Positions 1 through 11,130 of a DNA stretch of 64,000 bases are shown here, one piece after another. A program made the translations under genes and the position numbers. This DNA is from Galeopsis tetrahit (taxonomy: Eukaryota; Streptophyta; Magnoliopsida; Lamiales; Lamiaceae): positions 18,654,001-18,718,000 of the forward strand of contig OY776130.1 in NCBI GenBank assembly GCA_963675135.1, read 5' to 3'. The notes under the pieces are model-generated. The model saw only the letters and a program-made list of their open reading frames with translations. It was not told the DNA's origin and made no database searches. Numbering within the stretch: position 1 is the stretch's first letter; every line of letters starts with the position of its first letter.

Positions 1-401
1 ATCAACTCTATCAATTTTCCAACGCACACCTTTTCTTGTCCTTCTATATAGGTCGAAATGCGAACTGGACCGTCAGGTAGGTCAAAAGCATTTTCCAAGT
101 GATCTCTTACCAATGTTACCCTGTTTCCCGAAAGAAACGTCTTCGACGTATCGTTGTTGCCATCAAGTTGTAGAAAGAATTTCATTACCTCAGGTTCAAA
201 AACCTTCTTGGGAAAGGATTCCTAGTACTTCCGTAATCCAGATTCTTCGCACATCGTGAGAATAGCCTGATTCTCCGCCTTCTCTTTTTCGATGAAGTAA
301 ACAGCATTTTCAACGAAAACACCTTTCTCTTTGACCCATCTTGTAGGATTGAAGGTACCTAAAACTTCGTCATTCTCATTTAGTAGTTCAATAATCGCCA
401 T
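1..401 (-). pseudogene. SIRE-type third ORF, N-terminal part, with premature stop
   Basis: The minus-strand ATG at 399-401 opens a frame that aligns residue by residue with the ORF starting at 11131: MAII start, a conserved GTFNP near residue 16, and a KAENQAILTM block near residue 41. The codon for residue 60, leucine in the intact relative, is TAG here (222-224). Beyond the stop the same frame continues to resemble the relative up to the window edge. The role of this ORF is unknown; it is called env-like by position only. No signal peptide or membrane segment is visible. Confidence 0.8.
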
Positions 402-1406
402 TATCGAAAGTAAAGAAATGAAGAAGATAGAAATGGAGGGTTTTGGAAGTTTCAGAGTTTGTAAGCTTCAGAATACGTAAAAGTGAAGAAGATGAAGTTG
501 TGTGATCGTGTTTATCAAATTCAAAGTAAATCTAGGGCTTAGATTGATTTTGATTGCTCACGACGTGTGGTTTGGATTAGATTTTGAGTTGTAGGTTTCA
601 ATAAAACGTTTCACATTCAAAACCCTTTCCAATTTTTGGAGCCAAAGTGCTATTAATAGATACACCACCAAATTAGGTTAAAAATAGAGGAGTGTATTAA
701 TCTTCTCTATTAGTAATCCAATTTGAACAACTTCTGACTTAGAAATTTTTCTAAGAATACTGTTCTGATGTATTTCATCGGCACAGTTGTTTCCAACACA
801 CTTTGCTTCATTTTCTCACTTTTATCATAATGGAAATAACTTATATGGGTTCAGCTGAGTATCACTTCCTTGAGGATCAGATCACTTCTTGATGTCAGCA
901 CAGTAACATCATATTAGTTCTCCAACTTTTCTGAGTATTACTTTTACGATGTTTAGATCACTTTTTGACATCAACACAGTAACATCAGATCAGTACTATG
1001 TCTAGATCAGTTCCCCCTTCAGTAGAGAACTCGTTTTCTATGCTTGTTTCACCTTGGTAGAAGTGTTAGTTCATGTAATTTAGATGAAATACAGTACAGA
1101 ATAGTAAAGAATAATTAAATCACAATTTTAAACAAGGTTTATTCTAAGGTGTCTAGTGTGCTGAGTCAACAAAAAGGATATTTAAGGAATCAGAGATTCC
1201 CCCTTAAATGTATATTTTCAATTCCCTCAGCTTTACTAGCTTCCTCATCGGCATTAGGCACCTTAGTAATCTTTTTACCAGATTGTGATGAATGTAAATG
1301 GTCTTAACATGGTTTTATCCTTCTGGATTACCCTTTTGATGTACTGTTCTTGGTTTGCTGATCTGCTCTTTGGTATCAGCTCAGTACCTGAAATGTTAGT
1401 ACAGTA
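402..1406 (-). other. Spacer between pol and third ORF of the left copia copy
   Basis: There is no coding potential worth calling. On the minus strand it aligns with 10107-11130 of the young element, including a TTTAAGGGGGAATCT motif near 1200 and a stretch on both sides of 1050 around a conserved ACCTTGGTAGAAGTGTTAGTT block. It probably holds the leader of the third ORF. A short open frame at 1285-1554 on the plus strand has no support. Confidence 0.6.
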
Positions 1407-2623
1407 CTATATACATGTAGGATCCATGTCTATCAACACTAAACTTATGCATAGCTCTCTAAATCTAGTTTCAGCCAAAGGTTTTGTAAAGATATCAGCT
1501 CGTTGTATATCAGTATGGATCTTTTCTATTCTAATGTTCTTCTTTTCCATATGATCCCTAATAAAATGATGTCTAACATCTACATGCTTGCACCTAGTAT
1601 ATAAAACGGGATTTTGAGTAATAGCAATGGCACTATTGCTGTCTCTAAGTTGTTGCATTAGCCAAAGAAGCTGACTACAATAACTTCCTGCGGCCATATA
1701 TATTCTGCTTCAGTGGTAAATGTTGCTACACTCGTTTGTTTCTTTGAAAACCATGATATGAGCTTAGTACCTAAAAATTGGCATGAACCAGAAGTTGATT
1801 TTCTATCTATCTTGCAACCACCAAAGTCCGGATCTGAATAACCACTTAGGGATAGATCATCATCTGAGGGATACCATAATCCTCGATTAATGGTCCCCTT
1901 TAGATATTTCAATATCCTTTTAGCAGTTTCCACATGACTTTCTTTGGGGTTGGCCTGAAATCTAGCACATATACCTACTGCAAATGCAATATCCAGCCTA
2001 CTAGCAGTTAAATATAGTAATGAACCAATTAGAGCACGATAATAGGATTGATCAGCACACTTACCTCGATCATCTGGATCCATTTTGTATGTAGGTAGCA
2101 TTGGTACTCCAACAATTTTACAGGTTTTAATACCAAATTTATCTAACATATTTCTTGTATATTTTGCTTGATTGATAAAGATACCATCAGATGATTGTTT
2201 TACTTGAAGACCAAGAAAGTAAGTCATCTCCCCCATCATGGACATTTCAAATTTACTTTGCATGAGTTTTGAAAAACTTTCACTCATGTTTTTGTTGGGT
2301 GAACCAAAAATGATATCATCCACATAAATTTGAACTAGGAGAATATCCTTCCCTTCTTGCCTTCGGAACAAAGTTCGATCTACTTTGCCCTTAGTAAAAC
2401 CATTTTCTAGTAAGAACAGTGAAAGAGTGTCATACCAGGATCTTGGGGCTTGTTTCAATTCATAGAGTGCTTTCTTCAGTCTGTATACTTGATCACCCTT
2501 CACCTCAAATCCAGGAGGCTGTTCTACATAAACTTCTTCTAAATCATCTATAGTATCATGCATATCAATATCATCAATATCAGCAGTCTTGTTTATAGGA
2601 GAACAATCAACCAATTCAGGCAT
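1407..2623 (-). pseudogene. Copia reverse transcriptase and RNase H, frameshifted
   Basis: The main frame (2623-1658) encodes 321 residues of copia pol: EQPPGFE near residue 34, a YELKQAP version of the usual YGLKQAP near 54, the catalytic YVDD at 100-103, YFLGLQ near 135, and RNase H motifs near 261 (SDPDFGG, where SDADxxG is usual) and TTEAEY near 301. The upstream RT block with the first catalytic aspartate is deleted, so the enzyme would be dead. A dinucleotide insertion in an AT run near 1697 shifts the frame; RNase H continues at 1697-1407 (VRHHFIRD, ADIFTKPL). Linker remnants precede it at 2902-2705. Confidence 0.9.
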
Positions 2624-2925
2624 ATAAATTGGTCTAGAAGACTTACTTGTGTCTTTTACCTTATTTATATCATCATCTTGATTCAGAATGTTTAGGAATG
2701 GGTTTTATGCTTGTAAAGATTCATATACCTCAGAATCATCATCGGTTTGAAGTTTCAGATTTTCAACTTTCTTACTGAGCTGATGGTCAGCAGAGTTCTG
2801 TACAGATTCATCAAAGACAACATGGGGTGTTTCTTCCACACAAAGAGTAGAGTAATTAAAAACTCTAAATGCCTTGCTTATTGAGGAGTATCCTAAGAAC
2901 ATCCCCTCAAAATCTGCATACTTCT
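2624..2925 (-). pseudogene. Copia integrase-RT linker remnant
   Basis: The minus frame 2902-2705 begins with MFLGYSSISKAFRVFN, the conserved block that follows the copia integrase core, and continues into an acidic linker. It ends in a stop before the RT block, and part of pol between the two is missing. Similarity to copia stops at about 2925, the 5' truncation point of the left element. Confidence 0.7.
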
Positions 2926-2983
2926 AGGAATATAAGGACTGATTATCAAATAACAACAATTTTCCTTAATATCAAATGAACCG

Positions 2984-3313
2984 TTAAAAATAGAAATCAC
3001 GTATTAAAATCCCCAAATACCAAATTATTTGTATATAATCTATAATAACTAGAGAGAGAAAGCGGAAACCCATCACCTCTGTTGTTGTAGCAGTTACATG
3101 GTTTCTGTCAATCGAGAAATAAGACACCTTCGGTGATGACGGCCAGTCTACAGCAGCGGACTGTGAAGGAAACCCTACAAAAATCCTGCTCTTAATTCCA
3201 TTACTTTGTGCGCATTGCCATGGAGGCAGGAAGCCTCCCCGCAGCCTAATTCTCCTCACATTCCCCCTCATAGTCGTCGCACACATTGTCGTCTCCGAAC
3301 GCTGACTATACAA
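2984..3313 (-). other. Possible first-exon fragment of an unrecognised host gene
   Basis: This patch is much more GC-rich than its surroundings. The minus frame from 3313 (alternative starts a few codons in) encodes a basic, serine- and arginine-rich stretch that could be an organelle-targeting leader, and the codons are followed at 3077/3076 by GAG|GTGATG, a possible splice donor. I do not recognise the product. It lies between two broken transposons and has no visible downstream exon, so it is either a stranded gene fragment or a chance frame. Confidence 0.25.
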
Positions 3314-3470
3314 GGGCTGATTACATCTCCTATTCAGGACTCAGTGTGTGAAATTGAACCATTTTGTGGGGAACTTAGAAGTGTGGGATTTAGGGTAAAA
3401 ACAATTTGGGATTTTTTTTTTAATTGGGAAATAAATGTTAGTAATTTTTTTTTCTAACTGTTACCATGAA

Positions 3471-3800
3471 GCCACGTGACCAACACATGGGACGAGGTAT
3501 TAAATTATTGTTATTACATTTAGTTTAAAAATTATAAATTATTAAAAAATTAAAATTGTTAATACTCTAATTAGTACTCTTTATTAAAATAATACGATTA
3601 TTATGTAATACCTTTTCTTGACACTCTAAAATTGTCATATTAGTGTTATCTTAATACATTTACTAAATAGTGTATTAATAGATAGTATAATAATGTAGTT
3701 ATAGGTAAGTGAATAACTAATGTATTATTAGGGTAGCTATAATCACAATTTAAAATAAATGTATTAAAAATAGTGTAGTGATATGTGTTTTTTCTTGTAG
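3471..3800. mobile_element. AT-rich stretch ending in a CACTA-like terminus
   Basis: There are no genes here. The right end, GTGTTTTTTCTTGTAG (3785-3800), is the reverse complement of a CTACAAGAAAAA-type CACTA transposon end lacking its outermost two bases, and the preceding sequence repeats short GTAGTG/TAATACATT words. No matching left end was found, so this is at most one end of a truncated CACTA or MITE whose right edge touches the copia B fragment. Confidence 0.3.
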
Positions 3801-4000
3801 AAATCAGTTTGTTAGAAATGATGTTTGGACATTAGTTCCTAGGCCAGATCATGTTAATGTCATAGGAACTAAATGGATCTTTAAAAACAAGACTGATGAG
3901 ATGGGAAACATTATTAGAAACATGTCCTCATGTTGCTATAATTGAATCCATTAGGATTCTACTTGCCATTGCATGCTATATTGATATAAAATTGCACCAA
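3801..4000 (+). pseudogene. Copia B reverse transcriptase, N-terminal block
   Basis: Translation shows the copia RT entry motif, with NDVWTLVPRP followed by GTKWIFKNK and GNIIRN, then a short deletion and frameshift, then SIRILLAIAC and IDIKLHQ, the sequence just before the first catalytic aspartate motif. It stops at 4000, where the third ORF of the younger element begins; the RT resumes at 15796 after a gap of a few dozen codons. Confidence 0.85.
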
Positions 4001-5221
4001 ATAGATTACAAGAAAAAGCACTTTCTACTGAGCTGCAAAAGAAAATAGAGCTACTTTTGACTCCCTTGAAAGATTGGCAGGATGAAGCCAAAAAGGGGGA
4101 AGATAAAGTGATGAAAGTGATGGAGCAAACTCAAACACAACAAGCTCAATTAGTTGTGAGTCAAGATGAGTTGAAAGTTAGTATTGATGATTTGAAAGAA
4201 GAAATCATTAGTCTGAAGTTAAGACAACAAAATTCTAATTTTGGAAGTCAAGAGATTGCTATACAGAAAAACATTGCTGCTGAAACTTCTTCAGGAAAAA
4301 GAAAAAGGAAATTTATTATTGATGATGAAGAAGAGGCTGAACAGATTGGTAGAAATACCAGGTCTAAAAGCAAGTTGAAGCATGTTGTTTCTGATAGTAG
4401 GCCAAGTGATGTACAGATGGCTGAAGCAATTGAGAAGCATAATCAAATGCTTGCTCAGAAGAAAATTGAAATGGCTGAGAAAAGATCTGCTGAACAGATT
4501 AGAAAACAAAAGATGAAAGATGCAGAAGCTGCAAGGAAAAAGTTTGATAATAAAGTTACTGCATTGAAAAAGAAAATGAAGTCTAAATCTGTTGGAACTG
4601 TTCTGGATGAACAATTCATGGAATTTGTGGTTGATCAAGAAGATATGGAGTTCTGGAATAATTTTAAAAAGAAATGGCAGATTGCTAATTTCATAGTGAA
4701 GAAATTTGGTGACCATTCTAGCAAGGAAGATGAATATTCTGACTTTGATGCATTCATGATGAATATATCAAGAGATTTTTGGGAACACATTTTATTATTA
4801 GCTGCTGGTGCAGGTATTCAGATATTGTGTCCTGAAGAACCTGTTTGGGATCCTCCAAGATTAGAGAATGGTGAACCAGATTACTCAGAAATTGGAAACA
4901 TAATTTCACAGATCATTAAAGATGAAGGAATAACTGATCATAATCACATGATGGATATCAAGAACAAAATGTATTTGGCATTCAGAATCCCTCATAGAGA
5001 CTGAAGATGAAGGACTATGCTGAAGAAGATAACATTTCTGAACCTTATCTTTATTTTCTTTATTTAGTATTTCTGTGACTATGTGAAGTATGTGTAATAT
5101 CTGATCTGATATGAATCCTAATCTGATTTTTGATTTTGATGAACTATATGATTAACTATATATTTTAACTACTGATCTGTTAATGTTTAAGTAGTTTTGG
5201 CTTCATCAAAAAGGGGGAAAT
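4001..5221 (+). pseudogene. Truncated third ORF of the tandem SIRE-type element
   Basis: Bases 4001-5221 are a nearly exact copy of 13232-14452 (constant offset of 9231, no gaps). The open frame that ends at 5004 carries the C-terminal third of the third ORF: coiled-coil-like heptads, a basic KRKRK patch, and a C-terminal domain with a WDPPR motif. I noticed four base differences from the full copy in the coding part; all four change an amino acid (V/A, S/I, S/Y, Q/P). The 5' part of this copy, with its 5' LTR, is gone. Its 3' LTR is the one at 5222. Confidence 0.9.
5208..5220 (+). promoter_or_regulatory. Polypurine tract of the truncated upstream copy
   Basis: AAAAAGGGGGAAA lies one base before an LTR, the position of the plus-strand primer of LTR retrotransposons. 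Having a polypurine tract in front of the LTR at 5222 and a primer binding site behind it shows this LTR is shared by two internal regions. Confidence 0.85.
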
Positions 5222-6572
5222 TGTTGGGATATGAATCCTATAAACAATGTTCTAATTGATGATTATATGTTTTGATGGCCAAAAGTAATTTTAGAGTTAA
5301 TGATATATGTGATTATATGTTGTTCTATGTGAGATATATGATATAAGTTTACTGATCTTATTATGTTATGAAGTTTGGTTTTACTGATCTTAGTATTTTA
5401 CTAATCTGATATATGAACTGTTTAAGGAACTAAGCTGATGGAAGTATTGTATAGACAGCTTATAGTATAGGACTTAGATGTACTCATCTGTATGTAGTTC
5501 AGTTGATGTATTGATAGGTTTTATATTTGTAAAGTTGTATTCTATTGTATTCAGCATTGTAATAGTTAGAACAGTAGATTAGATTGAAGAAAGAAGACTA
5601 AGATATATCAGAAGACTATTTCAGAGATTGAAGATATCAAGTGAAGTTTTTGAAGGAAGCTGAACAGTTTTGAAGAACTGTGCTGACTGACCAAGAGCAG
5701 TAAAACTAAGAAGAGTAGTTTACTGTGCTGAGTTGGTTTGTTTGAAGAATAAGTTTGGATGACTTATTTAAGGCGTAACTGAAGATATATATGAAGATAT
5801 GCTGACTTGGAAAGATAAGTTGGTTACAAACAGAAGGAAGTTACAACAAGAAACGGTTATGAGTTAGTTGAGAGTTAGTTCACAAACTGCTAACTGTCAT
5901 ACTAGATCTTATAAATACCGTGTGATCTTCTACTTGAAAAGACTACTGATACAATTACTATTCAAGAGCAATCAAGAAGTATTCAAGTATTCAAGTATTC
6001 AAGCACTCACAGAGTAAAGAAGATTGAAACCAGAAGAGAAGCCACAGATCTGAAGAGAAGAAACAAAGGCTATTACTAGAGAAGTTTTACTTTTCGTTTT
6101 AAGTTTGTATTGTGTAAACAAGTGTGCTAGTTACTTGTGAAATTACTAGTTGATCGAAGATATACCTGGAGGTATAATCGACAAGATCGAAGTCTTAATC
6201 TTGGGACTCTAAACAACAAGTACTCAAGAAGGAAAGAGTAATAAAACATCGCAACTGGAGTTGTGAGAGTGGATGTAGACATTTGTCGAACCACTATAAA
6301 AATCTTGTGTTCTTTACTGTTTTGTTTTGATTAACTGTTGATATATTTGTTGAACCAAGAACAGTAAGTTTTCTAAAGAAAAGATTTAAAGAAAAGTTTA
6401 GTATAAAAGCTAACTGTGAAGTACTGAGCTGATTTTAAGAACAGTACTGTACAGAACACATTTCCGCACTAAAAACTCTGATATTTTGATATAATTTGAA
6501 AAGTCTATTCACCCCTCCCCTCTAGACTTTTTCTTAGCTTACTCAATCTTAACTCAACTTTTGGGACCAACA
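5222..6572 (+). repeat. Shared LTR (1351 bp) of the tandem SIRE-type element
   Basis: It starts TGTTGGGA and ends GGACCAACA. It matches the LTR at 14453-15795 with about five substitutions plus one extra 8 bp copy of TATTCAAG near 5990. A TATA-like box (TTATAAATAC, 5909-5918) marks the likely promoter. It serves as 3' LTR for 4001-5221 and as 5' LTR for 6573-14452. Confidence 0.95.
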
Positions 6573-6574
6573 AG

Positions 6575-6588
6575 TGGTATCAGAGCAG
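6575..6588 (+). promoter_or_regulatory. Primer binding site, initiator-Met tRNA
   Basis: TGGTATCAGAGCAG lies two bases after the LTR end. TGGTATCAGAGC is the standard plant complement to the 3' end of initiator methionine tRNA, used to start minus-strand synthesis in copia elements. It is not itself a tRNA gene. Confidence 0.92.
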
Positions 6589-6733
6589 TAGTTCTTTGGA
6601 CTGCTGTTTCTAGATAACCTTGTAGACTTTGGGGAAATTCTAATTGTCTCTCATTACTGATAATTGTTTCTTGATCTTACTTGTCTTTATTGACCTATTT
6701 GTCATACTACTGATCCTAACTGTCTACTCTATC

Positions 6734-9250
6734 ATGGAAGAAACTAACATCAATAAACTTCCAAAGTTCAAGGTTGCATATTACGATTATTGGAAACTCA
6801 GGATGGAGGCCATTTTCAGTTCAACCCATGATCTAATGATGTCTGTGATCAAAGAAGGGCCTATTACTACCATGATACCCAACACTGCAACTCTGGAGCC
6901 ATCAAAAGCCATTGGTGTTCTCGTGCCAAAACCCAGGTTAGATTTAACTACTGAGGAAATGAGGCAGAACAACCTAGACAGCTTGGCAAAGAATTACATT
7001 TTGCACACCCTTCCCAACGAGTATCTTGGGAAAGTGGTTAAATGTAAATCAGCCAAAGAGATGTGGGACAAGTTAGCTATCATTTGTGAGGGAACTTCTC
7101 TTATAAAAGAAAGCAAACTATCCACTGTTGTCCAGAAGTTCGAATCATTTAAAATTAAGCCTGGTGAAACAATAGACCAGCTCGATACTCGCTTTACCAA
7201 GATTATGAATGATCTGGATGTTTTAGGCAAGACTTATACCAATAGGGAGATCAATTTACGTATCCTTAAAGCCTTAGATGAAAGGTGGAAAATGGTCACA
7301 CTGATCATTAAAAACACTCAGGATATAGATAACTGGTCTGCTGAAACTACCTTCCAAACCCTTCAGGCACATGAGTTTGAATTGGATGAAGAAGATCCAA
7401 TAGTTAGTGGTGATAGGGTTAAGGAAATCTCCAAGAGTATTGCACTTAAGGCGTCTACCTCTAAGAAGCCTAGATCATCTATGTCTAAGTCCTCAAGAAT
7501 AAAAGATGAACTAGAGAGTATTGATCTTGATCTTAAGGATCAGTTGAACTTAATGATTAAGATGTATGGTAGATACAAAAGATTCTATAAGGACACTCAG
7601 GGCTCTAATAACAGGGACTCTTCTAGGACCAGAAGGGATCACAAATCTTCTGAAAGGAGAGATGAGATCTCTAATGAGAAAAGAAGAGATAGGAACTCTG
7701 CTGATAGGAAGGATAGAAACTCCACTGATAGAAAGGACAGGAACCGATATCATTCTCCTTCTAAACGTACTTCTAATGAACCTCTGTGTTATAACTGTGA
7801 AAAGCCAGGTCATTACATCCATGAATGTCCTGATCTAAGTGCTGAAGACAGAAGAGAAAGGAAAGCAAGGAGAGATCGCAAATATGCAAAGGGTAAGAGG
7901 GCAATGGTGGCTAACAATGAATCTGATACGGATTCAGATGAGTTACCATCCTCCTCTTCTGATTACCCTTCCAGCAGTGAGAAAGAAGTCTTCATTGCAG
8001 ATGATGGACTAGTCATGATGGCAAAAATAGATCAAGAGGTATCATCTGTCACATCTTTTCAATCTTCTGATGAATCAGATTCTGATTCTGATTTATGTGA
8101 CACTGCTGATAGTAGTGTAGGGAGTAGTCTTCACCATTCCAATGGAATGAATGAAGAAGACCTCCTACCAGCTAACAAAGCATTCATGGAAATCAGTGAT
8201 GAGAACATATCTTTAAGACAAGAAATCATGAGTCTTAGAGAAGCTCAAGTACAAGTGGATCCTAATATAACTATTCTAAATGCACGACTATCAGAAGAGT
8301 TGTCCTAACTCAAAGATAAGTATGCATCTATGGACAAGTTATATCAGGGTATGCTACATACACAAGCTAAAGAGACAAATGAGTTCAATGACTTAAAGAT
8401 TAAATGTGAAAAACTTGAAGAGCGCAATAGATTCTTAGAATCTGAAGTACTGAGCTTGGATCTAAAGCTATCTGATATGATTAACTCTTCTAAGATTAAT
8501 CAAACATTATCAGACAGATACAGAGCTCCTTATGATAAGAGTGGAATAGGTAGTGATCTGCCTAGTCCCTCTACTTCGGGCATTAAGAACACTACTGGAG
8601 CTAGTTCAAGTTCTTTGCAATTAGATAAAGGAAAAGAACCTATGATCTATGATAATGAACCAAACTCCAAAGTACAGTCTAAATACATTCCTCCTAATGC
8701 CAAGTATGGTAAACAGAAGAATGGATCTAGACCAGTACAGTCAAGACCATACCAGAAGAGTTCTACTCCTCTGACCAGAGCTGAAAAGTCCTGGAATCAG
8801 AAGAGGCAGACTCAGAACAGTAGGTCAAGACAATCTCAGGCAAGTTGGAAACAGCCTAGACCTCCTTTCATAAGGCAGTCTCAGCTGTACTCAACTAAAC
8901 CTAGGAAATTTGTGCCTCATTATCATAACAAACCTGTTCTTTATCCTCCACCTTTATCTTATGATATCATTGGAGAGGAAAGACCAAAACGCATCTATAA
9001 GCCGTATGGTCCACAGGCTTTTAGGCCATATGCAAACTATTACAGACATACTGATCTTCCTGAAAAAGGAATAGAACCAAGGAAAGGCTATCTCAGAAAA
9101 ATAGATCCTAAGTCTGCTGATAATTTGGATAAGGTCAATAAAGTACTGTTCTGTGATAAGCATGGTAGAAAACTTAAGAGGTCTCAATTATTCAAAACTT
9201 CAATGTTTATTTGGATACCTCTTACTACTAACCCTCAAGGACCCCAATAA
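6734..9250 (+). pseudogene. Copia Gag with one in-frame stop
   Basis: I chose the ATG at 6734 because the gag-like sequence (KVAYYDYWKLRMEA) starts just after it; the open frame itself begins at 6644. Up to 8308 it shows the UBN2-type gag core (residues about 15-220), a long Arg/Lys/Asp/Ser-rich tract (about 290-345), and a zinc knuckle CYNCEKPGHYIHEC encoded at 7785-7828, followed by acidic serine-rich sequence and coiled-coil. A TAA at 8306-8308 interrupts the frame; the same frame goes on to 9250 with a coiled coil and a basic, glutamine- and proline-rich tail. A frameshift separates it from the protease region. Gag would form the cytoplasmic virus-like particle. Confidence 0.88.
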
Positions 9251-9282
9251 AGAAAGGGTACCTAAATTATTAAGATCACTAC

Positions 9283-10109
9283 TTGCAGGGTCGACTGGAT
9301 CTTTACAAGAAAGGTGGTTCAGTTGGAGAAACTTGGTACATAGACAGTGGGTGTTCTCACCACATGACTGGTACCAAGACTCTACTTTCTGACTATCATG
9401 AGAAGGAAGGACCAAGAGTGATCTTTGGAGATAGTTCCATGGCAATCACAAAAAGATTTGGATACATCAAGAATGGAGATGTAGAGATTCAAGATGTCTC
9501 ATATGTTGAAGGTCTGAAATATAATTTGTTATCTGTCTCTCAATTTTGTGACAGGGGCTACAAAGTTTACTTCAAAAGCACCAAATGTGAAATCTGGGAT
9601 AAAAGAACACATACAATTCTACTAGTTGGAGTTAGACAGGGCAGTGTCTACATTGTAAATTGGAATAGTTGTCCTAGGGATGTTTGCCTTCTTTCTAAAA
9701 GTCCTAAAGAAATCAGTTGGCTATGGCACAGACGCTTATGTCATCTGAACTTTAAGATTCTTAACAAGATTGTAAGAAACTACCTTGTTGAAGGTATCCC
9801 TAATGAAATCTATTTCAAGTCACAAGTGTGTGATGCTTGCCAAAAAGGTAAACAGGTAAAGGTTTCCTTTAAGTCAATTCCCACTCTTTCTACTTGTAGA
9901 GTCTTAGAACTCTTGCACATGGATCTACATGGTCCAATAAAACCCCCTACACTGAATGGTAGAAGGTACACTTTGGTTGTGGTAGATGATTATTCAAAGT
10001 TTACTTGGACAATCTTCTTACACAAAAAGAGTGATACACAAACCCAACTACCAGATCTGCTAAAGAGGTTGCAAATAGAAAAAGGTCAGCCCATTATCAA
10101 GATCAGTTC
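9283..10109 (+). pseudogene. Copia protease and partial integrase
   Basis: The protease active site DSGCSHHMTG (preceded by ETWYI) is encoded near 9330-9375. The integrase zinc-binding domain follows: HRRLCHLN and a CDACQKGK pair near 9727-9850, then the start of the catalytic core with HMDLHGPI and VVVDDYSKFTW near 9916-10010, giving the first catalytic aspartates. The core is cut off at about 10106, so the last catalytic residues are absent. Sequence from there to 10260 comes from the far side of a large deletion. Protease entry also needs a frameshift from gag. Confidence 0.9.
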
Positions 10110-11130
10110 ACCAAGAAGGGTAATTCTGAAGAACAGACCATGTCAAGACCACTACACTCATCACAATCAGGTAAAAAGGTTACTAAGGTGCCTAAATCCC
10201 GATGAGGAAGCTGGTAAAGCTGAGGGAATTGAGAATATACATTTAAGGGGGAATCTATGATTTCTGAAAAATCATGTATGTTGACTCAGAGCACAAGTCA
10301 CCTTAGAACAAACCTTATATAGACCTATTTTAATTATTCTTTACTATTATGTACTGTATTTCACCATCTATGCATGAACTAACACTTCTACCAAGGTGAA
10401 ACAGGCACAGAAGAGGAGTTCTCCACTGGAGGGGGAACTTATCTGATTACAGATTTGATCTGTCTACAAATCTGATCTATTACAAGCTTATTTGATTACA
10501 TGGAAATCTGTTTACAGAATATCTACAGTACTGATCTAAGAAAGTACTGTACTGATATCAAAAAGGAGAAAATCAGAAGAGTTGGAGAACTGATCTGAGG
10601 ATTACTGAGCTGACCCAACTACTGATCTGATCTTCAAAAAGAATACTCAGCTGATCACAGTACTCAGCTAAACCCAGATAAGTAAAAATCAAAGTTATTT
10701 TAAGTAAGAAATTGAAGAATAGTGTGTTGGAAACAACTGTGCTGATACGCATCAGAACTGTATTATTGTCTTAGAAGTCTTCTAAGTCAAAATCTGTTCA
10801 AAATTAGCTTACTTATAGAGAAGATTAATACACTCCTCTATTTTTGACCTAATTTTTAAAAGTGTATTTATCAACACAAGTTGGCTCCAAATTGGATTTG
10901 AGGCTATGAATCTGGAACGTTTTTCTTAAAATTACACTTTTCTAAAACTCAATCCAATCCACACGTGGAAATCAAAATCAATCCAAGCCCTAGATTTGCT
11001 TTGATTTAGATTAACACGATCACATTAACTTCTTCTTCTTCATTACTTAAAATCTCCTTGCAAACTCTCTAAGCTCAAGCTTTCTCGATTCTCCTTACTC
11101 TGTTCATCTACACTTCTACATTTCTACTCT
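10107..11130 (+). other. Post-pol spacer and leader of the third ORF
   Basis: The sequence after the deletion joint matches the region downstream of RNase H in the left copy (about 1200-1370, minus). It carries TTTAAGGGGGAATCT near 10240 and then low-complexity TACTGATCTG-type words. From 10900 on it is richer in C and T, ending in a pyrimidine-rich leader just before the ATG at 11131, which suggests a separately expressed message for the third ORF. Confidence 0.6.

Larger units (their letters stand above)
1..2925 (-). mobile_element. Truncated SIRE-type Ty1-copia element (left copy)
   Basis: Read on the minus strand the order is post-integrase linker (about 2925-2705), reverse transcriptase and RNase H (2623-1407), a spacer, then an extra ORF starting at 401 and running off the window. 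An extra ORF downstream of pol is typical of the SIRE/Maximus lineage. The spacer and extra ORF match the young element at 10110-11640, so both belong to one family, but this copy is clearly more diverged. Gag, protease and integrase are missing: similarity stops near 2925. No LTR of this copy lies inside the window. It cannot be autonomous. Confidence 0.85.

Noticed and set aside
4291..4716. Minus-strand 141-codon frame (also at 13522-13947)
   Set aside because: Shadow of the third ORF on the other strand; it exists in both copies only because the DNA is duplicated, and its residues match the antisense of a coding frame.
6575..6588. tRNA-Met-like sequence
   Set aside because: Only the 3' end complement is present, right after an LTR; it is a primer binding site and no tRNA cloverleaf surrounds it.
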